From Mastigamoeba balamuthi (Eukaryota; Evosea; Mastigamoebida; Mastigamoebidae), in NCBI GenBank assembly GCA_902651635.1, contig CACRSC010000018.1, positions 19,656-83,655 on the forward strand: a stretch of 64,000 nucleotides of DNA, in the 5' to 3' direction. Within the stretch, counting starts at the first letter, position 1; the number at the start of each line of letters is the position of its first letter. A program made the position numbers and the translations under genes. Shown one piece after another: positions 1-10,651 of the stretch. The notes below the pieces were generated by a model. The model was given only the letters and a program-made list of their open reading frames with translations. It ran no database searches and had not been told where the DNA came from.

Positions 1-274
1 GGAGCATCGCCCTGAGCGCCTGGTCGTCCGTCGATCTCATCCGAGGACAGCATCTCACGTTGTGCTCATTCTGTGAGCGTGACGTTCCTCTGATCCTGGG
101 CGATGGGCCGGCCTGGTATGCCAAAAGGCGCTCGATCTCGAGGGCGGTCGCGGGATAGCCGGAGTTCCTTGCAGTTCTTTTTCCTTTCGGCCGGGGAGTC
201 AGGGTCTCAATTTGCCAATGATGACATCACCGGGACAAATCTGAGGCCGTACTTTTCCCGTTGCAACCCAACGC

Positions 275-2945
275 ATGACTCCGCATTTCGACGCTTCTCT
301 CTGCCGCGCGCTGCCCCTCCTGCTCGCCTCGCTGCTCCTCCGCTGCGGCCCCGCGCGCGCCGAGTGGGCGGGCACCGTGGCCCTGGGCTACCACGCGAGC
401 GCCGGGCTGCTGGCCGCCGGCGGCGTCGCCGTGCCGCCCGCGTACCCCGCCGGCGTCTTCGCGCGCGTGCGGTCCGCGGGCCCCCACGTGGTGGCCCTGG
501 GGGCCGCCAGCGGCTCGAGCATGGAGCTCAACGGCGTCTGCGCGCTGCTGGCCAACGGCACGGTCGTCTGCGACTGCTACGAGGCCGCGAGGGGCTGCGA
601 CAAGACTGAGCCCCGCGGGGCCCTCTACGACCGCATCACGCAGCGCCAGAGCCAAGGCGCGCGCGAGGGGGTGGGCAGGTGTGGGCAGACCGGGCAGAGG
701 GGCCACACAACCGTCGTGGTCCATTCGTGGCCCTTCTTTTCCGCTCGTTTTCCCGTTTGTTTGAATTCTGTTCGTGCGCATTTCCTCTGCTCGGCAGCTG
801 CGCAGCGGCACTATCGCGGTGTTTGGAACCTGGGTTCTTTGAAAAACATGTTCGTCCACCAAGCGGCACTGAAAATTTGACCCCGCTCTTTCCTGTCCTG
901 GTCTGCTGACGGACAGACGTGGGGGGGCTGGGATGGGATGGGGTACAGGGTCGCTGTGGTTCGCACGTGTGGCCAGCGACAGGTCGCTGGTGCCGTTCGG
1001 GACCGTGGTGCCCGACCAGTACCAGAAGGCCATCCTCGACATCCCGCAGCCCAACCGCGGCTGGCGCGACGTCGCCACGGGCCTCTACTACGCCTGCGGC
1101 GTCCGCGAGGCCACGGGGGCCATCGAGTGCTGGGGCTCCCAGGGCGACTGCATGACGCCCACGGACATTGTGCACAACCTGCCGCGCAACAACAGCGGCT
1201 TCGTGCAGATCGCGCTGGGCTGGTGCCACCACTGCGCCCTCCACTCCGACGGCAGTGTCGTACGTGCCCCGAGCCACCGCAGGGCCGCAAGAGGGGGGGC
1301 CCTGACGAGGCGCTCAGTGGTGCGGAGGGGACAAGAACTGGAAGCAGTACGACATACCGGAGCCCAACGCGGACTGGGAGCGCTTGACGGCGGGGTTCCA
1401 CGACACGTGCGGGGTGAGGAGGAACGGGACGATGCAGTGCTGGGGCATCAACCCCGACCTGTCGACGAGGCTCCCCCCGCAGAGCGGCGACATCGCCAGG
1501 GTCGTCCTCGCGGACGGCACCGCTGGCTTTGGCTGCGCGATCAGGCGCAACGGATCAGCTGTCTGGTGGACCAAGCTCGCGGGCGACGACTACCTCGTCG
1601 ACATGCTGCCCAACAGCTCGGTCTTCTCTCTCGACGGCGCAAGTACCTGCAGCCGTGTGGGCACCGCAACGCAATTAACCATCCGCAGGGCGCTCTGACC
1701 ACTCTTCCAGCACCAGCTCCTCGAGCTCTGTGCCTTCCAAAGGCCCCGTAGTGGATCCTCAGCAGCTGAACTCGGGAAGGACTGGTATTGCCATCATTGT
1801 CGGATGTGCATGCGGTGCTGGAGCATTTGCCGCCCTAGGAGCCACCGCCATCGCTGGGGCCCTGCTGTTGTGAGTCTCAGTACGATCTCAATCCGCTGAC
1901 CTATCCCAGCAGGAAGTTCAGAGGTGGACACAATTTCATCCCCAGCCATAGCGCAGCAGAAAAGCCCATTGCCTGCCCGGAAGCCGTAGATACATCTGAC
2001 GGTGGAGACGAGACGTGTCCCGGTGCGGTCAACTTGTCCCTACGCAGAGAACTGGCTGCCGAGGGATTCCCATTCGATAGATCGGCCGATGTCCCAAGTA
2101 AGTGCTTCGAGGACTGTATTCCATCGCCCGGGGACGGAAACAAATCTGTGTCCTTTACGATCGAGGAACTCAGTGGTGCTGAGCTGAAAGAGTTCAGAAG
2201 GGACTTCCCCAAGTACCTCCAAATGCACCACGACGACTACAACAAGAAACGAATCCTCCAGGGAAAGCAGCCACTGACCTTCCTTGTTCAGAAAATGTGG
2301 AGGGTGAGCACAACGCGTGCCGCAAAACTCCAGAAACTCACAAACTTCCACAGATCAACAACCCGACGCTCGAAAAGCAATTTCGGGACAGAATTTCAGT
2401 CATGAAGGAGCAGCTCGGACGCACTGACACTGAGCTAGAGATTCACCAAGGATTCCATGGAACCCCCGAGTACCAGCCCTGCACATGTCCGCCACTTCTG
2501 ACGAGAGTGCAGGCAGGGGCTAAGCGGAATATGCTCATATGGGCTCCTTCCTCGTGGCCACCCAGACAATCCATCGCCGGGAACTGACCTGGGGTTCTTC
2601 GGTAATTCGACGAAAGGCGTCTATGTGTCCGTTTATGTCGAATACGCTCTCCAGTATGGCAATGCGGTCGTTCACCCGAATGGAAGCTGCAACATTGTGC
2701 GGCCTATGGACGATGATGAGGTGGTGAGAATTGTGATGCTGGATTTTGTCACTGGCAAGGCGCTAGGTATGAAGAAGCTTCAGCTCGGAGTGGAGCCTGT
2801 TGCTGGATTCGATAGCCATATCTCACCGCATAAGTGTGAGGTTTTCCTGGTCGATCACCACCAGGCAGCTCCTCGCTATGTGATTGAGATCAAGGCAATC
2901 AGTAACAAGAGGACCTGTGCGGATGACGGCCTTGAGGGTGTATGA
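275..2945 (+). CDS. RCC1-like ectodomain / transmembrane / PARP-domain receptor protein
   Basis: Multi-exon gene predicted to encode a type I membrane protein. The start at 275 gives a signal peptide ending near RARAEW. The ectodomain (exons about 275-670, 949-1259, 1318-1642) carries RCC1/BLIP-II-like repeats of the form C(G/A)xxxNGxxxCWG. The exon 1689-1869 encodes a Ser-rich stem and a helix (GIAIIVGCACGAGAFAALG) followed by KFRGG. The cytoplasmic part (1913-2303, 2354-2945) ends in a PARP catalytic domain: INNPTLEKQF, FHGT (catalytic His), FFGNSTKGVYVSVYVEYA (Tyr) and KCEVFLVDHHQAAPRYVIEIK-like end with Glu, so the H-Y-E triad appears complete. It would transfer ADP-ribose inside the cell. 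One junction at about 2470-2540 changes frame and may be a tiny intron or a base error. Base composition drops from GC-rich to balanced at the membrane exon. Domain calls are by motif; the fusion is inferred from consistent splice phases. Confidence 0.72.
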
Positions 2946-4016
2946 ACTGTTCTCAAGTAGACATAATTCATACACACCACTCATATGCGGACAGACTCCA
3001 GTAAATACACAGGATAGCAGTTGGACCTGAGGTGAATGAACATCTGATGTGAAATTTTGTGAATGTCATTGGGGATGGGTTGTCAAGGATTGGATCCTTT
3101 TTTGTGAGATTTCCCTTGAGAATTAGTCACTTGGTCCACAGATTGAATCAGAAATCTGCTGATATATTCGTGCCACTCATCACAGATCATGCAGCCACTT
3201 GACATCATCATATTCAGGAAGTTCAACGCTCGTAATGATGAAACAGTGACTGATACTTCAAAATAAGCAAATGAGGTCAAGGGGAATATCAGGAACAATA
3301 AGCAGTAGTGATTATAACATTACATATGAACAGAAATTATCACAGCATGAACTGTAACAGTGCCAGCAATCTGGAAAATAAAATGCCAAATCTTTATTCC
3401 TTCTGTCTGATAAACAAAGCCATGGAGCATCTGAACAAGAACAAGTGTGAATTCATTGTGAACAGCTATAAATGTGGTGAAACACAAGGCAGATCTGCCT
3501 GTATAATTGGTTTAGTGAAAGATAAGGTAGAGATCTGGGAATAGTGGCCAGGAATGTTGAAAAATATGTGGTCTCAGATCATTTAAGTAACATAGTGGTC
3601 ACAACTACTTTGTGATTTGCGCATGATATCATAAAACAAAGGCATGGCCTTCATCAATTTTGTTGAAAAGAAGTGGTTTCTATATTGTTGGCAATGTTGA
3701 TGAAGTGCTTTGTTATTCATGATGCAAAAACCTGACATACAGACCGACCTGAAAGGCAGAGATGCTAGATACAGTGGATATGATGCCCTGTTTTTAGCCT
3801 TAGTGGATGTATGTATAAGAAAGCTGAACTTAAGAAAAACAGCAGTCGAATTCCTTTCTTCATTCCTTTTCTGTTGAGAAGTGTCGTGCCCTATTAGAAG
3901 ACAGATTCAGGCCTGAGGGTAACATATGACTTTCTTCTTTTTATAGGATGGTGAAGGTAGCTAGCTGACAGAGAGATTTGTACTCAAATGGCACTTGCCT
4001 CTTTGTTGGTGATTTG
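2946..4016. other. AT-rich island between convergent paralogues, no gene recognised
   Basis: About 1.07 kb of visibly AT-rich DNA that contrasts sharply with the GC-rich genes on either side. It holds only short open frames on both strands (for example 3083-3298 minus and 3308-3544 plus). None has a recognisable motif, and such lengths are expected by chance at this composition. No terminal repeats or target duplications were seen. Confidence 0.6.
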
Positions 4017-5505
4017 TCACCACAGAAATTGAAAAATGAACAGCGGCTCAAAGGTGGATGCTGCTGATGCCTCAGTGAAATGCTCAGAGTTCTCGGATTC
4101 AGCTGATTTACTGGATGAACTGTCTTGTTGGCTATCGAAACTTGACTGAGATGCGCCTGAGGAGCTCGAGCTATCTGCAATTGTCTGACTGGAAGATGTT
4201 GAGCTACTTGCGTTATCAACCGAATTGCTGTTCTCGCTCTCCTTCATGCTGCTGTTGTTTTCCCATGTTGTTGAAGAGGCTTCAGACTTTTCTGGGTCGC
4301 CCATAACGCACTCGGGTGGCAGAGGATCGATTCTGAGTACACTAGGACTGAGACAGCGCTTCGGCACACACTTGTCTGGTGCCCGCGGGCGCAGGCTGGT
4401 GTTGTTCTTCTCGGGGACGTCCCAGCACAGGATCTTCCCCTCACGCAGCACACCGCAGGCCATGTCGTACGCGTACATAATGGAGATCGCGGTGAAGCGG
4501 ACCCCTGGGATCGCCTCGCCCAACGAGGGCCACCCCCAGCACACGGCCGTGCCGTTGGTGCGCAGCCCGCAGATCCCCTGCTCGACCGCGGTGATGGCCG
4601 CCCATCCGGCGTTAGGCGGGGGGATTTCCTTCTGTTGGTACGAGTTCCTTCCTCCACACCACTGGGAACGTCTCAGACCGCGCCCACGCTCGGGCAAAGG
4701 GAGGGAGGTGTCCTACGATGGTCCCGTTGGAGCGCAGGGCGCACTGGAAGCACGAGCCCGTGGCAACCTGCACAAAGTCGTGGTTCTCTGGCGGGGGAGC
4801 CAACATCCTCGGGAGCGGCAGAAGGCACTCCCCGGTGGGGTCCCCACCCCAGAACACGACGGCCCCGTCGGACCTGCGGATGCCGCAGCCGTGGTCGATG
4901 GTCACGCTGATGTCGAGCCAGCCGCCCTCGACGTCGGGCGCGCTCCTGAGGACCGCGTAGATGGGATCGCCCCAGACCTCGACAGAGTAGTTCGAGGCGA
5001 GGCGGGCCATCCACACGTTGGCGTGCGTGATCGTGTGCGCAGCGAGGCTGTCGAACCCCCCGTGCGTGGGCGTCCCGGGCACCACCTTGCATCTTCGCGG
5101 GGTTTCTGTGAGTGTTGGGCCAAAAGTGTGTGTGTCTTTGCTGTTGTTGGGTTGTTGTGTTCGCATCTTTTTCAAGCGTGTTCGTTCGGTGGGCGAGTGA
5201 AGAGTTCCAGGTGGGGGGGGGAGCACGTACACTCCGGACTCGAGCCTGTGGCAGACGACGTGTCCGCTCTCGGTGAGGGCGCACACGCCCTGGTTGTTGG
5301 GAGCCGAGTAGACCGAGAGGAAGGGCCCCGGGTGCTTGATGCAGCGGACCGGGTTGGCCACGCTGTCGTCGAACACGAGGCTGCCGTTCTCTGCCACCAC
5401 GGCACTGGCCTCGTACTGCAGCGCCACCGTGTTGGCCCACTCGCCGGCAGCGGGGAGCAGGCCGAGCAGCACGAGTGCGGAAACACGAACAACGCGAGCC
5501 ATCAT
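4017..5505 (-). CDS. Secreted RCC1/BLIP-II-like repeat protein with Ser-rich C-terminus
   Basis: Paralogue of the receptor at 275-2945, on the opposite strand. The start at 5505 gives a signal peptide (MMARVVRVSALVLLGLLP) and then EWANTVALQY, matching EWAGTVALGY in the first gene. Repeats such as CGIRRSDGAVVFWGG and CGLRTNGTAVCWGW are of the RCC1/BLIP-II propeller type. At least three exons. The join between NGTIV and WCGG (intron about 4664-4726) falls at the same place as in the first gene, which supports common descent. After the repeats comes a stretch of about 70 residues rich in Ser, Asp and Glu ending in FEPLFIFQFLW. No membrane helix or PARP domain was found downstream, where the DNA becomes AT-rich. 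It may be secreted, GPI-anchored through the short hydrophobic end, or a receptor that lost its signalling half. Confidence 0.68.
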
Positions 5506-5768
5506 TCCTCTGGCCCCTCGGTCCCAAATAGGCCCTTTTCGAGCAGTATCTCGCCCCGCGTAATCTTGCGCGATATTTCCGGTATCGCGCAGCTTTTCAG
5601 TGCCCTGCGAGAGCTGTATGGCACAGTCGAGTGTGCGGTTCTGCCGTAATTGGCATATTGTCACAGCAGTGACTGCACGGATTTTTGAGAGCTGTATTTG
5701 CACTGGCCCGTGCCGGGGTGGAAGAGTGTTCGCGTGCGTGGGTGGCTATGTGCAAGACGAGGAGGGGC

Positions 5769-6497
5769 TCACTGCTGAGTGCTCACGATGCGGAGCAGCT
5801 CGTCGATCGAGGGCAGCAGCGTCAGCCTGTCCGCCGCGTAGGCCATCTCGGCGACCACGACGCCGCTCTGGTTGATGACGAACACGCTCTTGCGGGGCAC
5901 CGGGTACTGGGGGTTGTAGGCCGTCCCGATCTGCGCGTGTGTCGCGAATGCGAAGTTGAAAAACCGAACCGCACGTGAATGGAAAAGTCCAAATGTACAG
6001 CGAAGTTGAAAAGGCAGGCATACCGCGTCGCCCACGTCGCAGATGAGCTTGAGCTGCGGCAGGGCACCGATGCCCCCCACGCCCAGCTGCCAGTCCTGGT
6101 ACTGGGCCTGCGAGCACGGGGGGGCTCAGACGAGGGCATCTGAGAGTGGAAGTGGGTGGCTGTGGGCCTTCGCACAGCTGTGGAGTTGGACAGGGCGACG
6201 ATGTCGCAGCTCTTGGCCGTGAACTTGCTGTAGTTCTTAGAGAGCGACAGGATCCAGTCCTTGGAGTGGGCCCTCTGGTCCGTCGTGGCCGCTGCGGGGC
6301 GTTGGAGCGGGAGAGAGGGCCGGTAAGGATCCCCGGGTCGCAGAACGGGGGGCGGCAGAACCTCCGCGGAAGAAGACCATCACGAGGCATCGGTTGTTGT
6401 TGCGCCAGTCCGAGAGGCTCACCGTCGACGTCGCGTTGCCGTTGACGACGGCCGTCTTGCCGGACCAGTCGGGCGCCTGCCTGCAGACCTTGACCAT
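5769..6497 (-). CDS. Peroxiredoxin-fold (AhpC/TSA-like) protein lacking the peroxidatic cysteine
   Basis: Four exons (6497-6362, 6291 to about 6180, about 6113-6024, 5930-5769), joined in phase. The start at 6497 gives MVKVCRQAPDW. Family features are the strand CLVMVFFRG, the helix after it, ICDVGDA, and YPVPRKSVFVINQSGVVV, where AhpC/TSA proteins have their resolving half. In active peroxiredoxins the strand is followed by a P-x3-T-x2-C motif; here the spliced product reads FFRGAATTDQRAHSKDW with no cysteine. A redox-inactive or repurposed thioredoxin-fold protein is therefore likely. It lies head to head with a second member at 6723, only about 225 bp away, so the two may share a promoter. 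About 165 residues, near the family norm. A mis-set exon border could hide a cysteine, but the neighbour shows the same absence. Confidence 0.62.
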
Positions 6498-6722
6498 TTC
6501 GCGTGCAGTGGGGGTGTGTGGACTGCGGGGGATGTGCAAACACAACAACTGAAGAGGGAGATATTCGTCTCCTCAGGGGGATACCAGCATTTTCAGGCCA
6601 GGCCAATCGGCGTTCTCGGAATCTGCGTTGCGGGTGGATGAGAAAAGTGGCCTGTAAATATCTGCTCAGGCGGGTTAGTATCAGTTCACCAGAAGTCTGA
6701 AAAAGTGACCCCGATCACACGA

Positions 6723-7637
6723 ATGACGTCCCCTGCTGCCCGCGTTGGCCTCCCTGCACCTTCCTTCTCCGCGGTGGTGAGTACAGCCCCCAGCGTACAC
6801 GCACCGCATAGCCCCCCGTGCTGGCCAGCCGGCACTCACGCCTGAGTGCTGCCGCGTGCTGTGCGCAGAAGGGGATCCTGAACGGAACCGTCAGCACGGT
6901 GAACATGACCGACGCGACCTTCGCCAACAAGTACATCCTCCTCATGTTCTACTTCGGTGGTACGCGCGCGCTCGCTCCTCCGGGTGCCTCTGTGCTGCGG
7001 ACTCGCGGAAGAGAGGGGAGTTCGCTTTCTCCCCATCCGTTCTATGACGGAACTCACTTTATTGTTCGCCGAATGGGGGCCGCAGATCACACAGTCGATT
7101 CGTTCAGCGAGCTCAGCGCCCTCAACGAGGCCGTGCCCACGAAGCTCCCCGGGTGTGTCCCGGTGGCCGTCACCTGCGTCAACTCGATCGTGCGTCGCCG
7201 CCTTTTTTTTTTGTGGAAACAGACTATCCCCCCCTGTTTTCCTCAGCATTTTTCAATGAGTTTCCTTAATTGATTCCGCGCACAGGAGGATCACGAGTCG
7301 TGGGCATCCAACCTCATCGCCATCGCCAGGAGTCGCCTGCACATCGGACCGCTGGCCAATCTGTGGCTGCTGTCGGATATCGACAGAAAGGTGAGCGCGT
7401 TGCCGTCAGAGAGACGCAGCGGTTTGTCGAATTGCGACTCACAAGCGAACGCAGATGGCCAACGACTACGGCGTGCTGGTGTGCGACAGCCCGCCGGTGC
7501 CCAACAATGGCCGCTGCATGAAGGCGATGTACCTCATCGACCGCGACCCGCAGCGCAAGATCCTGGTCTCGTGCGTCTACGACTTCCTCATCCAGCGCGT
7601 GCCGGACGAGGTCTCGAGCTGGCTCAAGATGCTCTGA
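6723..7637 (+). CDS. Second peroxiredoxin-fold protein lacking the peroxidatic cysteine
   Basis: Five exons fit exactly in phase: 6723-6776, 6869-6959, 7086-7189, 7286-7390, 7455-7637. The start codon gives MTSPAARVGLPAPSFSAV, which matches the usual APxF opening of AhpC/TSA proteins. Then follow the strand KYILLMFYFG and, later, DYGVLVCD and CMKAMYLIDRD, the last resembling the RGLFIID segment of 2-Cys peroxiredoxins. At the position of the peroxidatic cysteine the product reads FYFGADHTVDSF, with none. Product about 178 residues. It is divergent from its paralogue at 5769-6497 and shares the intron directly after the (F/Y)FxG strand. Function unknown; a scaffolding, sensor or degenerate role is inference. 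Cysteines at VTCVNS and NNGRCM are not at family active-site positions. Confidence 0.66.
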
Positions 7638-8143
7638 GCACCGGCCCTCTTCCTCTCACACTACATCCTCACACCGCTGGAGGGCTAGGACTCCACGCCC
7701 GCACTACAACGCCTACACACAACACAAGAGAAATTTGAACAGACTTTTTGACACAACTGTTGAGGCTGCGGCTGGCGCTGCTTGTGTTGCCGCTGGGTGC
7801 AGCCACCGGTGTGGCTGCGCGCCACATCCCGCCCCTCTCTGCGGGTACTCCTCTTTGTGTACCTCGCTCGAGTTGAAACCCTGCACACCGTGTCTGTTGA
7901 AGTGAAAGTGTGTCGTTCGGCGCCGGTTGGCTGGGGACCCTCGGTTTTCCTTTCTGTGGAAAATGAGGGCAAACGACGGAAGTCCTATCGGTTCAAAGCG
8001 AAACAGGAAGAGCGCTTCTGTTCTGCGGCCTTGCCGGCCTTACATCTCGGGCACGGATCACGATTCACCCGGCCAAACCGGAAGCCCCACAGATATTTCT
8101 ATCTTCGCCGTTGTCCCCGTTGTCCCGCCCCACAGCGCCGCCG
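7638..8143. other. Intergenic, upstream region of the F-box kinase gene
   Basis: About 500 bp with no supported gene. It presumably holds the 3' end of the peroxiredoxin-like gene and the promoter of the F-box kinase. An ACCGGAAG followed by GATATTTC lies at 8077-8100, a pairing seen upstream of some other genes here. No TATA box is obvious. Confidence 0.4.
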
Positions 8144-10636
8144 ATGGAGTGCGAGTGCGATCCCATGCGCGCGCTCCCCGCTCGCGCGGTGCAGGTCGTC
8201 CTCGAGAACCTCAGCGCCCGCGACCTGTGCAGCTTCGCCCGGGTCTGCCGCCGCTGGGCCGGCGTGGCCTCGTCGCCGGGCGTCCAGACGCGCTGGCGCA
8301 GGCTCTTCCAGTCGGACTTCCCCGCCGACTTCGCCGCGGCCAGGGCGGTGGCGGACCCAGAGCTCAGGTGGCGCCAGGCGTACCTCGCCCAGTTCCAGCA
8401 CACCCGCAGGCTCGCGGCGTGCGAGAAGCTCATGCACACGGTGCGGCGCACGGATAGAATATCTCCTGATATCTCTTCTGATTCCGGTTCCACAAAATCT
8501 GGATTCCGACCGATGGGGAATATCTCTTCCGTAGATGCCCGAGGGCGCGGACGAGCCCGACAAGATCCTGAGACTCGCGGTCGCCCGCGGGTACGACGAC
8601 GTGGTCGTGGGCGTGCTGTACAGGCTGGCCAGGGCGTCGCCGGTGACGCAGCGGCCTCCGTCGCCGTCAGAGACGTCGCCGGACATGTCGCAGCTGCAGC
8701 AGCGCCAGGCCGACCTCGACTCCCTGCGCAGGCGCGTGGCCACGGCCATGGTGCTCGCCACACAGAAGGACGACCGCAGCATCGTGGCGAGGGTGCACAA
8801 GCTGTTCCCCAAGGCCGCGACGTTCGCCGACGACGCCGGGGAGACTGCGCTGCACCACGCGAGGTCCAAGGAGATGTGCAGCTGGCTGCTCAAGGCCGGG
8901 GCCTCGCTGGGGGCCGCCAGCAGGGCGGGGCTCTACCCCATACACTCGGCCGCTGCCCACGGGCTGGTCGAGGTCGTGAGGTGCATGCTGGACCCGTCGA
9001 CGATCAACCTGAGGGCCCTGAGGTCGGGCAACACGCCGCTGGCCGAGGCCAGTCTCTGCGTGAGCCCCTTGCCGGGGGAAGGGGGCGTGCCGTGGGCCCA
9101 CAGAGGACTGACTCATCGGGTGTGGGTGCGCAGGGTCACCTGCCGGTCGTCAGGCTGCTCGCAAACGTGGGGGCCGACCTCAAGATCGCCAACAACGAGG
9201 GGATGCTCCCGATCCACTGCGCTGCCACCAACGATCACAAAGACGTCATCGAGGTGCGTGCCTGCAGGCCCGCCAGGTCCCTGAGTTGGTCTCACGTGCA
9301 GTGCTGCGCAGTACCTGCTGAGTAAGGGGTGCAAGCCGACGCTGGTGGACGGGCATGGGAACAGCCCCGTCGACATCTGCGCGTCCAGGGGGCACCTCGA
9401 CCTCGTCCTCTACCTCCTCGAGCGAGTCGGAAGTTGTTCTCCTCTTGTCCCTCTGCCTGTGCTGACGTGCTACTGGGCCCAGAGATTATCCCACTGGAGC
9501 GTGTGCTGGACATCAAGAGGGTGCCGATCGGCTCCGGAGCGTTTGGGGACGTGTTCAAGGCCGACATGGACGGCCGCTCTGTCGCGCTGAAGCAGGTCAG
9601 GTTCGACAAGCTCATCGGGGCCGGAAAGACCCCCGAGTGGATCCGCCAGAAGTTCGTTCTGGAGGTCGCCTTGATGAAGTGCGCCCTGCCAGCCTCTCTA
9701 GGTTCTGACACCTTTGCAGCAAGATCGGCAGCAACCCCAATTTTGTGCAGTTGCTAGGAGCCTCGCTTTCTCAGGACAACTACTGGCTCGGTACTCGGCC
9801 AAGCAGTCGTTGCCCTTGCCTTGGCTAACCGTTGGGCGCAGTTCTCGAGTACATGCCCTGTGGAAGTTTGTTCGACCGTGTACACGGGATTTCGCATAGG
9901 TCTGTGCAGTTGCCGAGCGTGAACTCGATTGCACGTTGCATTGCCGAGGGCATGGCGTGCGTAGCGCTTTTTGTTCTTTGTCGTCCCCCTGACCTCCAGC
10001 AGCTACCTGCATGCCCAGCAGCCCCAGATCATCCACCGCGATCTGACCAGTGCCAACATTCTGCTCGACGAGGCCCACAACCCCCGAATTGCCGGTATCT
10101 GTTGCCCCGTGTGTGGCCTTGGGTTGACGGTGTTGGCAGACTTTGGCATTTCGCGGTTCAAGCACGAGATCGGAGACCAGTGCATGACGTACATTGGTAA
10201 CCCGCGCTGGAGAGCGCCAGAGGTCACGCGTGGCGAACCCTACTCGTCAGCAGTCGATGTGTACGCCTTTGGCCTCATCCTCTGGGAGCTCGTCTCGGGA
10301 AAGGTCCCGTTTCCCGACCTCGACGGCCACCCTGCTTCGTTCCAGGGTTCGTTCGGGCCCTTAGTCTATCCCCGTGGGCTCATTCGCTCGATAGCTGCAC
10401 AGGGCAAACGACCGGAGATACCCGGTGGCACTCCCCATGCCTGGGCGGACCTTATTCGCAGGTGCTGGGACCACGAACCCGCCCGTCGTCCCTCGTTTCG
10501 TATGTTTCGGTTTTTGGTACTCCTCGATCTGATTCTGTGCACAGAGCAAGTTCTCGAGCTGCTGCCAGCGCTGCCTCCGTTGAAAGTTGTTGTTGGAAAC
10601 CCCCCTGAGCTCTTTGTTGCAATGGATTCGTACTAG
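8144..10636 (+). CDS. F-box / ankyrin-repeat / TKL-type protein kinase
   Basis: Eleven or so exons join in phase (8144-8440, 8535-9059, 9134-9253, 9312-9425, 9485-9678, 9720-9790 and further ones to 10636). Residues 1-100 hold an F-box: LPARAVQVVLENLSARDLC, then RVCRRW. Next come ankyrin repeats (GETALHHA, GLYPIHSAA, GNTPLAEA, GMLPIHCAA, GNSPVDICA). The C-terminal kinase is complete: glycine loop IGSGAFGDVFKA, VALKQV lysine, HRDLTSANILLD catalytic loop, DFGISRF, RWRAPEV, DVYAFGLILWELVSGK, and a RPSF end. This is the tyrosine-kinase-like (TKL) style; phosphorylation is predicted on Ser/Thr. An F-box normally links to SKP1 and a cullin ubiquitin ligase, so the protein could couple phosphorylation with ubiquitination. 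Its stop lies 15 bp from the stop of the next gene, which runs the other way. Exon joins by eye. Confidence 0.78.
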
Positions 10637-10651
10637 GAAGCCATGTCGTGT

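Noticed and set aside
3-158. Open frame from the window start to a stop at 156, as the 3' end of an upstream gene
   Set aside because: Only about 50 codons, no motif, and GC-rich DNA gives such frames by chance.
4225-5649. Long plus-strand frame (474 codons) opposite the second RCC1-like gene
   Set aside because: It is the mirror of the real minus-strand gene; residue make-up (Arg, His, Gly, Pro-rich) is typical of antisense of GC-rich coding DNA.
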